DNA of 64,000 bases from Isoetes taiwanensis (lineage: Eukaryota; Streptophyta; Lycopodiopsida; Isoetales; Isoetaceae): positions 4,515,461 through 4,579,460 of the forward strand of contig JAJEKV010000086.1 in assembly GCA_021234155.1 (NCBI GenBank), read 5' to 3'. The stretch's first letter is position 1; every line of letters starts with the position of its first letter. Shown in pieces: positions 24,071 to 35,600 of this stretch. The position numbers and the translations under genes are program-made. Below the pieces are notes generated by a model that saw only the letters and a program-made list of their open reading frames with translations, was not told the origin of the DNA and ran no database searches.

Positions 24071-24147
24071 ACCGGGGCTCGAACACAGTACCAAAATAAC
24101 TTCGGTATCCTAATAAGACTACTTTGACCAATATAACCAGTGAGCTA
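24071..24147 (-). repeat. tRNA-like sequence in unit U (copy 2)
   Basis: Counterpart of 114-192. The A-box-like part is intact, but the B-box-like part is altered by small changes. Confidence 0.5.
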
Positions 24148-24532
24148 ATGTGATTATATTTTATCTTAAATCTATTTTTTTTTTAAATAACAACCCATTA
24201 AATTATTTTGGGGACATGGTCTATGGTTTCAAGAATTGTCTTTTACATCTATATCAAATCCCCTGGAGGGGACCTCACGTTATTGTGCTACATATTCAAT
24301 AAGTTAGTATGGATTTCTTGCAATTCGCGATTGCTTGCTTCCTTTAATCTAACATAAAAGCTTCTAAAGCTTAAATCAAATTACGGTCTTTCAAAGTTCA
24401 CAAAGAGAAATTGCAAAAAAAAAAATGTTTTAATTCAACAAATGAAAGATATTAGAATTGCTCTTCATCCTGATCCTTTTAACTCTATTATGCATAGCAA
24501 AGAGGAAGATATGGAGAGAAAAACATTAGGGA

Positions 24533-25060
24533 TTTTTTGAGATCATAAAAGGGCCTTCTAAGAGCTGCTGACTAAGCTATATGAACTACCAATCAGAAAA
24601 AAGGCGGTAATCCGGTCACCAAAAGCGATTATAACTAACTCACTTTGAATCACATTTTTCTAGCATAAGTGTTGATAGAAAAGTCCAAATGAGCTCTTGT
24701 TTGGTGCAATAGATATATCTCATTGAGATTTTTCCAACCTTGGATGGTTTGCATATCTTCTAGCCTCGCAGGATAGTAAAAAATGGTAAAAACCATATTT
24801 TTTGAAGTTTTGACAATCATAAGTGGTTAAAATATGTGCAAAGCACCTAAGATTAGAAAGATCTCAACGAGATCTATCTATTGCACTAAACGAGCTCATT
24901 TGGACTTTTCTATCAATAGTTATGCTAGAAAATGTGATCGATGAGTCGATTATAACAGTTTTTCTTGACTGACCTGTCGCTCTCGATTTCTGATTGGTAG
25001 TTCATTTATCTTCATTTGGCTTAGTTGGCATGTTTTGAAGGCCCTTTTTAATCTCAAAAA
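24533..25060. repeat. Foldback in unit U (copy 2)
   Basis: Same inverted duplication as at 571-1,108. The arms are damaged mainly where copy 1 has CAG or CTG, for example at about 24,600-24,635. Confidence 0.7.
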
Positions 25061-25449
25061 TCCTAATGTCAAACTCATTGAAGAGATTGAAGCCAAAGGT
25101 GCGGTCATTAGATGCAAAAATCAAGTATGCAAATGACATGGACTACGGATCTACTAAATTCTTTTTATAGAGTAAGCATGATTTTATTAATTCGAGAAAA
25201 TAACGCAATTTTGAGAATTTTAAGCACACCTAATTTGCTCGAGCACTGATACTTTCACCTAGTTCTCGAGCCCAAGATACAGGAGGTCACCAACATACAC
25301 ATATACATACAAATTATGTGCTATACTTATGCGTAATGCGAGATAGTTGTACAAGCCCAATAATGGCATCTTGTCTACACCAATAATTCACATCAATAAT
25401 TTTACTTCACTATAAAAGCAGCTCGCGGGTTAGAGGTCATTCATCTTCC

Positions 25450-25691
25450 ATGGCTTCCTTGCCTCCTCGTGGGAGCACATCCGATCCTTCAAGTGCTACT
25501 TGAGCTACAACGATCTGGGTGAATGCTATAGAAATGGTATTAATCTAGATCCATGGCTCCAGTCCAAAGCAGATGGTCCTGCGAGTGCTTGCAGGAAGCT
25601 CACTCGTGTTGTGGTCCACCTTTATTGGCTTCCTGATCAGGAGATCTATGAGCTGAATGGCATCACCTTAGCAGGTGTCGATGATGAGTGA
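25450..25691 (+). CDS. First small ORF of unit U (copy 2), single frameshift near start
   Basis: It starts at CCATGG 32 bases after TATAAAAG (25,411-25,418). The frame from this ATG stops after 17 codons, but a shift of one base near 25,470 restores an alignment with the second small ORF ('FKCYLSYNDL' against 'IKCSMSHTDL'). From 25,500 the frame is open to the stop. The two proteins share the Leu-Asp-Pro, 'VVHLYWLP' or 'MIHLIWLP', 'GIT', and the final Asp-Asp-Glu, so they are paralogues. The product is not recognised. The frameshift recurs in all copies, so it is either ancestral or a repeated consensus error. Confidence 0.45.
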
Positions 25692-25978
25692 ATCGTCGAA
25701 GGCTTGTGTACCTGCCAAGGATATAATAATGATATATGAGCACTTCTATAGTATGTAAGGATGTAATAAGCATAATCAATGTTATCAGTGATGACTACTA
25801 TATCTGTTTAGGATATAATAATGATATGAGCACCTATAAACTATGTAAGTATGTAATAGCACAATGACTATTATCTGATGTAGCATACCTGTACTTGTAC
25901 GTATACAACACTCTTACACACGCTCAATAATGGCGGTAAAGTCTACCCCAATAATTCACATCAATAATTCTACTTCAC

Positions 25979-25986
25979 TATAAAAG
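25979..25986 (+). promoter_or_regulatory. TATA box of second small ORF (copy 2)
   Basis: TATAAAAG, 35 bases before the ATG at 26,022, within the duplicated promoter block. Confidence 0.5.
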
Positions 25987-26021
25987 CCTCTCACTTCGGG
26001 GCTAAAGTTCATTCATCTCCC

Positions 26022-26264
26022 ATGGATTTTTTGCCTTCTTCTGTTCACCACATCGAGGCGATCAAGTGCTCTATGAGCCACACTGATCTTGTCGATTGCC
26101 TAGACAGGGGTATTATTCTTAATCCCTACCTGCGATCCAAAGCTATGGGCGTTGAGATTCGTTGCCCTGGGCTAATTCGTGTTATGATCCATCTCATTTG
26201 GCTTCCGAGCCAATAGCTATAAGATATCGGGGATCCACTACCATAAAATGTTGATGATGAATGA
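26022..26264 (+). pseudogene. Second small ORF of unit U (copy 2), premature stop
   Basis: It agrees with 62,776-63,018 until about codon 63, where a CTG-containing stretch of copy 3 is altered and a stop follows at 26,216. The original stop is still present at 26,262-26,264. Confidence 0.45.
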
Positions 26265-26403
26265 AACACACATTCAACATTGTATAGTGTAAGAGCTCTT
26301 GTGTTAAGATGACAAATGCAAGGCGTAATGAATAATAACTATTCTATTGTACGTGCATATATATATGATATATAGTAATTATGTAAAAACGACATTGCAT
26401 ACC

Positions 26404-27054
26404 TCAAGAGTTCTCATCATCCTCGTTAGCTTCTTTAGCCACTAATTCTTGCTGGCCGAGCCCCCCCACTCTTGGGGATCACCACTAACAACTTGGCCTG
26501 GTCTCTACCGCCCAAGTAGTCTATTGTTTTCAAATGTTGGTAGCATGGCGGTCATTAGGATTGGGTCTCCAATTCTTGCTCCGGCAATCTCTATCTTGCA
26601 TTGCATATGATGTTCCCTTTTCGCGAGGTTCAAACCAAGACACAAATACCTCTTCGTAGTGAGGGAGATTAGGGTCCTCTATGGGGTCCTCTTCGGCAAA
26701 AGCCATCCACGTCGGGCTGTTACCATGTAACCTCTTCCTTGGAGAAGGAAGGTTTGTGCCTACCTTCTGGAGCCATGATTGGTGCGGCTCACGATTACGT
26801 ATAGACATTCCAGGTATCTTGTCCAGTCTATTTCTATTTCCGTTTCTCCCCCCTCCTCTCCTATTGATGCACCGCTTTTGTTTTGAGCCTTTTTCATATT
26901 GTTCGAATTTTTTTTCAAGTCCTCGGCTAGTCCCCCATTGGTGGTTTTTCGGGTCTGAACTTTCTTTTCTTTTCAGTACCTTTACATATTTGTTACATTC
27001 TTCGTGGTATGCCTCAGTTCCTCTTGACTGTTTGACTTTCCTTCTCTGTTCCAT
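26404..27054 (-). CDS. Chimeric frame: LINE ORF2 linker joined to unknown unit U protein
   Basis: An ORF open from 27,054 to 26,530 crosses the LINE/unit U junction at about 26,729. Residues 1 to about 108 are a basic linker typical of the part after a LINE endonuclease (for example 'MEQRRKVKQ', 'EYHEEC'-like spacing and many Lys/Arg). The rest, starting 'NSPTWMAFAEEDPIEDPN', is the C-terminal part of the gene at 63,158-64,000. A frameshift near 26,560 separates the last 40 or so codons. Because the joint keeps the frame, a fused product is possible on paper. No promoter or start is known for it, and it more likely marks a rearrangement scar. Confidence 0.4.
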
Positions 27055-28427
27055 GCATACCTCGTCGAACCATACTGACCTTCGAAATGCTATAGCCCTT
27101 CTTCCTCTGTCTTTTTCTCAGAATCTTTGTTTTTCTTTGCTTCTTCTAATATGTCATTCATGTCGTTCCCTCTGTCCTTCAGTTCCTCTCCCCACTCTTT
27201 GTCTCTCATTTTCTTTTTTACCGTGTTTATGAATGCTCCCACTCTGTTTTCTCTGAATTTGACTACCAGTTTGGTCTGTTTACCTCTTCTTTGCCTGTCT
27301 TCTGTTCTTCCACTTGTCGCATTTATCTTGAGCGTTGTTGTGGCCCTCCCTTCCTTCTAACGGCCATTCTCCTAACTCCATCTTTCCAATTTCCCTTATT
27401 GCTTCCTCATTTGCTATCACATAGTCTACTATACTGCTCCCGTGAGCATTTGTACTTGTGAACTGGCCCGAGGCTTCCCACCTTCTTAGGCCATTGCATA
27501 TTAACCATATCATGTTTGTACATACCTCTATCGGGGTTTCTCCCTCATTTATCACCTCCATTTAGTCTTTGTGTTCCTTTGCCATTCTTCCCCCCCTTCC
27601 GGTCTATGTCCTTTGTCCATCCTCATTGTCTATCCACGCTTTTTGTGCTGTTTCTTGCCGAATCCTTGCATTGATATCTCCTACTATGATCAACGGTCCC
27701 TTATCTCTGTGTTTCATGACAATTTCCCCCATGCCTAGTAGTTCCAGTTTGTCACATTGAGGTGGTAATACACTATTAGTAAATATAACTTTCTGTAGTC
27801 AAGCATTACAATATTTATAAGCATATATCTTTTATTAATGTCGGTTTCTAGAATACATGCTTTTTGACTGCGCATTTCCTAGCACGTAGCGGTGCTAGTC
27901 ACGCACTTCCTCTTCCTGCTTTATAGTTCTTTTCCCTCCAACATGTGAACAGTGTGTATCCTGGTTCGTCCAGTAGCCTCTTTGATCTGTGCCCCCACGT
28001 CTCCACTAGGCATATGATATCCTGGTCCCTTGCTGCGTGTAAGCGTTCTCAGATCATCCCAAGGATATCCCGCGCGGTTCGATACCGGTCGCTATTTCTT
28101 CCTTCCTTTTCATTGCCTCCTGCCCCCCCTGTGATCTAGCTTTCGTGTCCTTTTCTTTACTGTCTCCTCGTCCCCCTGCTCCCCCTTTGTCTCCCTTGTA
28201 GGGGTTATGTTTTGGTCTAGGTCTCTTTCGGCCTCTTTTCCGCTTCCCCACCCTAGCTGTGTCTGCGTTAGGATCTTGGGGCTGTTTCCCAGTCCATTGA
28301 TCCAGATGGTACTCTTTCCCTTATCTGTATCTGCTGTCCCTGTCTCTTCGTTGCTTCCAATTCGAGAATCCCATCTTTCTTCAGATCCTGTGGGTCCATC
28401 ACATCTCCTTGCATTGCCTGTTCCTGT
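26730..28427 (-). mobile_element. LINE ORF2 endonuclease region (3' part of interrupted LINE, copy 2)
   Basis: On the minus strand the order of motifs is that of an L1-like apurinic endonuclease: 'DIICLVETWGH' (about 28,040), 'LIIVGDINARI' (about 27,690), and 'GSSIVDYVIANEE' (about 27,430). A Lys/Arg-rich linker ('MEQRRKVKQ', 27,054) follows. The reverse transcriptase expected next is absent because the sequence switches to unit U at 26,729. Frames are broken repeatedly. The 5' boundary is the Ty3/gypsy LTR, and LINE sequence resumes on its other side at 39,442. Confidence 0.7.
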
Positions 28428-29036
28428 TGTTTGGGGTCCGGGCCCGGGATCGCCTGAGGGACAGATCTCTGTGAGATCCTTGAAGTCCGGCAGGGCAAAT
28501 CCTGAGACACTCTTGTCACGCGGGATTTTTGCTAACAGAGGAAAGAACAAGAAAAACTCAGATAAAACAGCAATTGCAATACACAATGAAACACACAAGA
28601 CACTTGTGGAGAACACGGCAATCCATTGATCAAAACAAGTGTACAATGAAGGCTCAAAGAAGCGCCTGTGAGGCGACCGGCATAATGCGCTCTGTAGTGA
28701 CACAAAAGAACACTCTGAACCCTCAGAAGGAGCAAAAATGCTACAATATATAGGAACACGGGTGGCCCTCACGGGCCTGAATCTGATCCTCATCATGACA
28801 AGCGTGCTCCACTACTTGGGCACTCGAGCGGGAATCCCCATTTTGTCCGCGGCCGTGCTAACAGAGACAAGTAGTGGCCCGCCGTGGGTCCTACCTTTGG
28901 GTCTTACGCTTCTTGGAGGAGCTTTGACCCACCGTGGCTCTTGTGGATCCCTCTTCTTGGACAGAGTGGCGGTGGGGCCTACGCCCTCATGCGGCAAGTA
29001 TAGACACGTGGTAATGCGCGGGGCTGAGGGCTAACA
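28428..29036 (-). repeat. 3' LTR of Ty3/gypsy element
   Basis: Starts TGTTTGGGG and ends CTAACA on the plus strand, and matches 38,844-39,441 throughout. Differences between the two LTRs are mostly small indels or substitutions near CAG/CTG. Confidence 0.85.
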
Positions 29037-29046
29037 CTCCCCTACC
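29037..29046 (-). other. Polypurine tract of Ty3/gypsy element
   Basis: Minus-strand GGTAGGGGAG directly abuts the TG of the 3' LTR, the expected position for plus-strand priming. The copy at 5,047 is altered. Confidence 0.6.
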
Positions 29047-29059
29047 AAACTACACTTAT

Positions 29060-32000
29060 TGGCTAGAAAGGGGCATGAATTCGGGGGTGGGAATCCTCGT
29101 TCATCTTTTCGATCTTGAATATAGAGATGAGGGAGGCTCGACTTCTTGTATTCGAGTGTTGTTAGTCTCTTTTCAGTTGCTTGAGTCACGGATGCCAAAC
29201 ATTGGCTGCTCCTATGAGAAAGCCTTCAGAAATCATGTTCTCCAGCGTGGCGTGGATCTCAGATGGAAGATTTGTGATCTCCATGTATAAGACAAGGTCC
29301 AACCCGAACTTTCCAGCATTTGCATTGGGGTTGCAAAAATGGATCGGCACTAGCGTTTACGCATACTACGGAGTATGGTCATGAGTCTTTGCCGCGAATT
29401 ACGCTTGCGAAATCTGAGATGGATCAGCTGAAGTTTTGGCCTTGGCAAGGAAGGTTACAAGACCAGAAATTGCATTCTAGGCGGTCTTCCACGAACACGC
29501 ATTGGGCATGTATATCCAGTTGTTGGTGTTGTCCAAAGTCTCATCCTCACGCCATTTTGCGTCTGCCGGATGGCGTGGGTCCCAACGTTTGTCTGCTGCA
29601 ATTGCCGTGGGTGTCAATCTGCATGTTCTTTGACTTGATAGTCGAATTCTTGTCTCCATCTTTGGGGAATTGACCTTGATCGAGAGGTGGGCATCAAAGC
29701 TTGCTAGTGTACTTTCGGTTGTTTGGGGGTTGGTGCGGTCATCCTGCATCTGTTCTTGGAATTCCAATAATATCTTCTCGGGGTATTTGTTTGTGCTTGT
29801 CTCCCATACCTTTGGAATGTACATGTCTGCATCCGCAGTCTGAGGGTCCCACTCATCGGGGAGGGCGTTACGTTTTCAGCTCAGTGTCTTGGGCGTGCAA
29901 GGAAGCATAATGTTGTAAGAACAAGCGTGCAAGGTCAAGTTCTTGTTGAGTTGTATAGTGTGTGAAGCGAGGGCGTGCCAAGTTCAGCTAGCCATAGCTC
30001 CACTTCTTTACGTAGAAGAGGCATGTATTACGAGGTAACGGTTTGCAGAAATTTTGTATCTTGGAGGTACTTGTTCTTCTTGGTCAAAAGAACCTCTTTG
30101 CTTTGTATCTCCTTTAAAGTTCTCGGTCGTTTATCGGATGAGCTGAGTAACATGTGCCGGTAGAAGTCGTGCATGACATAAGCCGGGGGCTATGGTTACG
30201 AGGCGAAATGGTGAGATCACGCAGCTTTGTAGGATATCAAAATTGGCGAGAGCACAAAGTGTGCCTCGTTAGGTGAACGAACATCAAGGGGCCAATTTCG
30301 TTCGATATCGGCTTCTGGTCGGGGGGGACTTGTGGTATCACCCTTGTTTCTCGGCCCGAATAAAAGAAAAGTGTTTTTCCTTGCTTGCACATAGTCATGG
30401 TAAGCGGTGGCCCGGATAGTCGGGGAATAGCGAGAAGCAAGGCTGATAGGTTTGTTACGCTTTTTCTTACGCATCATCTGGCATGCGCTTTCGGCTATCG
30501 AAAGCGTATCTTGTAATCTGCAATGATATCTTGTTGCTTTCGGAGAGGCTGGTGCGAGTTCGTGACTTTTGCGTGTGAGGTGTCGACTTGTCGGAGAAGT
30601 TGGGAATCGAGGAGGAGCTTGAAGTCGGAGTGGCTTGCAAGTGCGTTTTGAGTGCGACTATTTCAAGAACATCTGCGGCGTGTGTTTGCCGTGAGCTGGT
30701 CTAACTTGCCTTGGAGAGATGCGATGTGAGCATCCTTATTACGCAAAGGTGGTTTGAAAGTCGTGACCTTGGACTCAAGTATCAAGTTGGTGTCACGAAG
30801 TGTCTTTGTTCTCGGTCGAGTAGCATTATTCGTGGCGACCAGTTGTTGTAGCGTGTCTCAAGATCGGTGTACTTGGTGTCGTTTTGTTGGAGGGACTCCT
30901 TGAGTTCCTTGACAATTTCTTTGGGATTGATGAAGGGTTTCTCGATGGATCATGAATTGATTGTGCAAGGCTTCTTCTCGGCCTCCACGGTCGACCAAAT
31001 CGGTCTTGATGTTGTGACCGGCTTGGAGTTGGTCCCACGGACTCGTGTCGTGCCACAGTGGCTGCTATGAAGTTACGGTGATGATCACGGAGGGCATCAA
31101 AGGCGGTGAGGACAGCTTTCTTTGTAGGTATCCACGGTGTGAGGAGGTGGATGGGATGGCTTTGGTCTGTCACCCTTGTTTATAGATCCTTGGTCATTGC
31201 TGTGAGTGTCCTTGTGAGTACTCGTGAGATCAATGGGAGTTTTGTTGTCTTTTCTTCTTTGTTGTTTTTCTTTATTCTTTGTTGAGTCTGAAAGTGGAAT
31301 TGTTGCACAAGGTTAGCGGTTGTTGTTACGGTGGTTGGTTATCAACAGAAGGAATAGGTTTTAGAGAATTGGAATTCTGAGGAGGTGGAGGCGGTGGTTG
31401 TGAAATATTTAAATGCAGGTTGGTGCCCGAGATTGATGGTCTTTGAGAAGGAGGAGAGTTTGGTTGAAGACCTTTCAAAGCATCAATAAGGTCGGGATGT
31501 TGGCTTGGTGGAGAAGGGGGCATGATGGCGTGGGGTGCGATGATTAATGAAAGCACGGAAGTGGGCTCCCATGGGGCATTCGAGGAAGAGTTAGGATTTT
31601 TTAAGAGTCTGTCAAGTTCTGTTGAAATCTACGTCTGAGGGAGTTGAGTCAATTGATTGTTTTGGTGGTGTTGGTGAGGATATAGTACGGATGGTAGAAA
31701 ACATCGTTAATAGAGGTATTCTTCATGGAGTAACCCAAAAATTTCCTCAAAGAAACTTGGTAAAGGCATCATGTTGCTTTGGAAAGGTGGACGACTTGGT
31801 TTGTGCGGCATTATAAGGAATAGAGCAGAATTTGGAAATATCATATTTACCAATGTCAAGGTAAGACAAGGCATTGGCGGATTGGGTAGAAAAAGCTGAG
31901 GAGGCTATGGTTTGAGGGTTTAGGAGTATAGGGTTTCCATCGACTTGGGAGGCATATCCATCTTACGCCTTCACCGGGTTAGCCACAAATTCTTTGTAAT

Positions 32001-32184
32001 TTGTTCTTGTTGGGGCCGGGAGTTCTGTTGCAGAAAAATGAAACAATCAGGAACTCACGGGAGGTTATAGGTGATGCGGATGTGGGGGCTGGTGCGGATG
32101 AAGAAAGCGAACTTGATATTTTCGGTGCGCTTGATCCATTGGTGCGGTCGCGTTGAGTGTTGAGTTCTTGGAGGTAGAAGCCAT
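29060..32184 (-). pseudogene. Extra ORF downstream of pol in Ty3/gypsy element (copy 2)
   Basis: Counterpart of 5,060-8,171, starting at the ATG at 32,184 and broken into many short frames. Open pieces include 30,217-30,477 and 31,326-31,556. Comparing the copies recovers more than either alone, since each is open in places where the other is broken. The N-terminal domain is better read in copy 1. In the C-terminal part, a piece near 29,190-29,310 reads on the minus strand with 'LENMISEGFLIG', shared with copy 1. It is encoded in the same direction as pol, after integrase, so it would need a spliced or subgenomic transcript. Confidence 0.5.
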
Positions 32185-33129
32185 CTTGAAGGTCGAGGTG
32201 GCGAGATGCTGAAGTCGGAAGGGCCGGAGTGGAGTATGAGTGAAAAGTGAGGAGTGGAAGTGGCCGGTTGGGAAGGGTTTTTTTTTTTTTTGAAGAAGTT
32301 AGGTGGGAGACGCGTGTCGAAAGATCGTGGCGATTGAGAATCTCAAGAGGCGACCTTGAGACCAAGATGCGTGAGAGTTCTGGGCGGAGAATAAAACTTT
32401 AATGGCGGGCCGGTATTAGCTGGCTGGCGGTTTGTCGAGAATATTAAAAAGAGGAGTCGAAAAGTTTGCGGGTACAAAAATATCGGTGGGGAATGATTAC
32501 GGAATATCGTGAGGTGACCTTTTCGTGTGAGCGGTGCTAGGGTTGGTATTAGCCTACAAATTGGAAGTTGGGTTCGTCGAGAAGAACCAAAATTCGTGAA
32601 GATGGAGAGAACTTCGATAACGGCGGTCCGGTGAGCTTCCTTGTTGGATTACATGCAAGATGGGCGGCGTCGATCTGTGGCGTCTGAGGAATCGCCCGGA
32701 TCCCTATGGATCCTTGGTTGGAGGCAGCGGCGTCAACTTGGGAGATGAACTTCGATCGCCCGGGAGGTGATCGTTCATTTGGAGTGGTCGCGGTTGTGGG
32801 GCTTCCGCATCCTCAGTGGAGTGCCCCGAGTAAAAGGCGATAGCGACATGATAGGGGTTTTCCCAATTTTTGTTTAGTTTAGGACTTTTGGGTGAAAAAT
32901 CCCCACAATTGTAGCCGGGCAATTTTGTACATAATAGAAAAGTGTTTCTCATAAATTTGTACAAGTGGTATCTTGTTGTAAATTTTGTTCTTGAGCTAAG
33001 GATCTTTGCGGTGGGGGTTTGAAATTTCTTGAGTGAAATCCATTGACTAATGTAGGAAATGGAGTGCCATCAATTCTTGTAATTGTAAAACTCGGGATGT
33101 GGTATCGGAAATTTTGTATGGTCCGACCA

Positions 33130-34060
33130 TCGAGCTTGAGTTTGCGGGGATGTTGTTGATATCTCGAGTCGTAAAGAAGAACTAAGTCGCCAATTTGAAA
33201 AGTTTTGTTTTGATGTGTTTGTCATGCCATTGTTTTTGTAGTTGTTTGCCTTGTTGAAGTCTAAGAAAAGCATCTCTTGAAGTTCATCCGGTTGTTCGGT
33301 TGATAAACTTCGTTCTTGCAAAAGCTGGCGATGGATTATGTTACATTTGCTAGCTGAAATTTGAGTGAGGGTAAAATGAACTCAAAAGGCATAAAACCTC
33401 TTGGCCATACACAAGTCGAAAAGGTGTTTGACCGGTTGCTACTTTGTATGTTGTATTGTAAGCCCATAAAAGCGTAGGTAACTTATCTTGCCAATCTTTT
33501 CTTGTAGGATCACAAATCTTCTTGAGAATGTGGATAAGCACCTTGTTTGTGCTTTCAGCCAAGCCATTACCACGGGGATAGTAAAGGCGTGCTTTTACGT
33601 GATGAATGTGCGAGATAGTTAGTGAGTTCAGCAATAGTGTGATTGATGAAATGAACTCCACGATCACTAACTAATTCTAAGGGACATCAAATCGGCGTGA
33701 TGATGTTCTTGTAGAGAACCTTAGCTGTACTAGCGGCCGTGTTGTCGGGTAGAGCTGCGCTTCAGCCCATTTGGTTGCATAGTCCGTGAAGACTAGAATG
33801 TAGCGTGCCCTAGTGTTGATTGCAGGTGGGTCCATGGGACCAACAAAATCCATACCCCATTTGGCAAAGGGGGAGGCGTGGCTATTGGCGTGGCGGCGAG
33901 GCGTCCACGGGCGTGGGTCTACCAAGCCTCGACAAACATCACTGCGCGTGCGTGTGTATTTGTGAGCATCTTTGGCGTGGGCGGTAATACCCGGCAAGGA
34001 GGAGTTTCCTTCTTTGTGTTGTCTCATTTGAAATGACCACTGCCAAGTCCGCCGTGGGCT
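33130..34060 (-). pseudogene. Integrase domain of Ty3/gypsy pol (frameshifted)
   Basis: Open pieces at 33,677-34,027 and 33,350-33,667. The first holds 'KWGMDFVGPMDPP' and 'LVFTDYATKWAEA', which contain the first two catalytic Asp positions of the DDE core. The second holds 'YYPRGNGLAESTNK', with the catalytic Glu, and then 'LLWAYNTTYK' and 'TGQTPFRLVYGQE', the usual continuation in plant gypsy integrases. The two pieces are separated by a frameshift near 33,670. The domain inserts the cDNA into the genome. I see no clear chromodomain after it. Confidence 0.8.
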
Positions 34061-34339
34061 TGTTTGACTAGATCAGGGGACCGTGAGGAAGAACACATCG
34101 TCGGAGCACATTGTCTTTGCCACATTTATAGAGATGGCCAGCAACCATCGTATAATCTCGTGCCAGCGAAGGAATTGTTGTTTATGCAGAAGTTGTCTTT
34201 TTACGGAAGGCGTGGGGTCACTTGGCGGGAGTGCGCCCGAGTGAGGAGAAAGCGTTGATAGTCGTGGTACCAATGAGGCGTGGCGGTGACCGAGAAGCGG
34301 TTGAGCATCGGAAGGGCATCGTGAACTCCTTCAGAGGGA

Positions 34340-34760
34340 TCATCCGTGTGTGTATCGTGAAAGATAGTCGGGGACCGTGTGTGTGGCGTCCGGCTTGTGA
34401 ATAATTTCAAAAGGGGCAAACTCTTGCAATATCAATATCCATCGAGCAATTCGGCCCGTGGGGTTTGGCTTATTGATTAAATATAGAAGAGCTTGATGAT
34501 CCACATAAAAGCGAATTTGACTACCAAGAAGATAGTGTCGGCGTTGTACACAAAAGATAAGGCCAAGGGCTTCCCTTTCCGTGGCGAATAGTTGCGCTTC
34601 AGCCGAGGATTGAGTTTTTGGCTGGCGTATCGATGGGCTTGTCGATTTGGTGCATACTCTTGAGCTAGAACGGCTCAATCGCAAAGCCTGAAACATCAAC
34701 ATGGACATGGAATGGTTTGTCCCATTGAGGTGGTACTAGCACGGGGGCTTCTGTGAGCTT
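34340..34760 (-). pseudogene. RNase H domain of Ty3/gypsy pol
   Basis: The frame at 34,340-34,708 carries 'SAEAQLFATEREALGLIF', then 'FYVDHQALLYLINKPN' and 'GRIARWILILQEF', ending 'HTVPDYLSR'. These are the standard landmarks of gypsy RNase H. The domain starts in the neighbouring frame at about 34,740 ('FHVHVDVSGFAI'). It degrades the RNA strand during reverse transcription. Confidence 0.8.
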
Positions 34761-34764
34761 GACT

Positions 34765-35600
34765 TTGAGTTCTTTAAAAGCTTGATTTGCATCAGATGTC
34801 CAAGTCCATGTGTATGGATTTCGGTCGGTTTGTGAATTGGATCGGTGATCGGTGCCAATTGCGGAATAAAGGTGGCATAGAAGTTGACTTTGCCAAGAAA
34901 GGCGTGTGTCCTTGATGTTGCGGTGGATATGCTCGATGACCACGACTGATTTTTGGCTGGGTCCGTTGTAATGCCGTGTCGACTCGACATGTCCCGAGAA
35001 AGTACACGAGGTGACACGAGAAGGTGCACTTTTCGGATTGAGGCTAATTCGATTCATCACGGCGTTGAAAAACTAGTTCAAGTTTTACCAAATGGTCCAT
35101 AGCGTGGGTGTAAGTGGAGAAGTCATCTGAAAGACTTGCGAGAAAGGGATGAACTTGCATGTACTCTTGAAAAACAGCAAGCATAATGCGTTGAAATGTG
35201 GATGGTGAGTTTGACAATCAAAAGGAGCGACTTTGTAAGCAAAGGTACCCCATGGAGTAGTGAAGGTAGTCTTTAGTTGATCTTCTTCTCGAATGGATAT
35301 TTGATTATAACCGGGAAGCCGTCCATGAAGGAGTACATCTCGTGGCTGCTACATCTTCCAACACTTGATCCGTGAAGGGAGAGGAAATGATCCCTTTCAG
35401 GTGGCTTGATTGAGTTTTCTATAATCCACACAAGCGAATTTTTCCATTATGTTTGAGGGCAATAACAATAGGACTTACCCATTCTGAATGTTTGACCTCG
35501 TAGATAAGTCCGGCGTCCAAAAGCTTGTCAATTTCGGCTTTAACCTTTTCGCGGTAGTTTGGGTTAAGCGATGCTTATCGTTACTAGATGGGTCTAGCAT
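34765..35600 (-). pseudogene. Reverse transcriptase domain of Ty3/gypsy pol (frameshifted)
   Basis: Comparing frames gives the ordered RT motifs. A start with His-Arg-Leu lies near 35,575. 'SGYNQI'-like 'PGYNQISI' lies near 35,310 and 'TTFTTPWGTFAYKV' near 35,250. The catalytic Asp-Asp-Phe-Ser lies near 35,120. The connection 'WTSDANQAFKELKVKL' lies near 34,790. The domain copies element RNA into cDNA. Several frameshifts separate the motifs. Confidence 0.75.

Larger units (their letters stand above)
23950..26729. repeat. Unit U, copy 2
   Basis: Full counterpart of 1-2,759, ending at the same LINE junction. It contains the tRNA-like sequence (24,071-24,147), the foldback (about 24,533-25,060), both small ORFs with promoters, and the 3' part of the minus-strand gene. 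Confidence 0.85.

Noticed and set aside
26681-27360. Plus-strand ORFs of 183 and 77 codons
   Set aside because: Antisense shadow of LINE ORF2; the minus strand carries recognisable endonuclease motifs.
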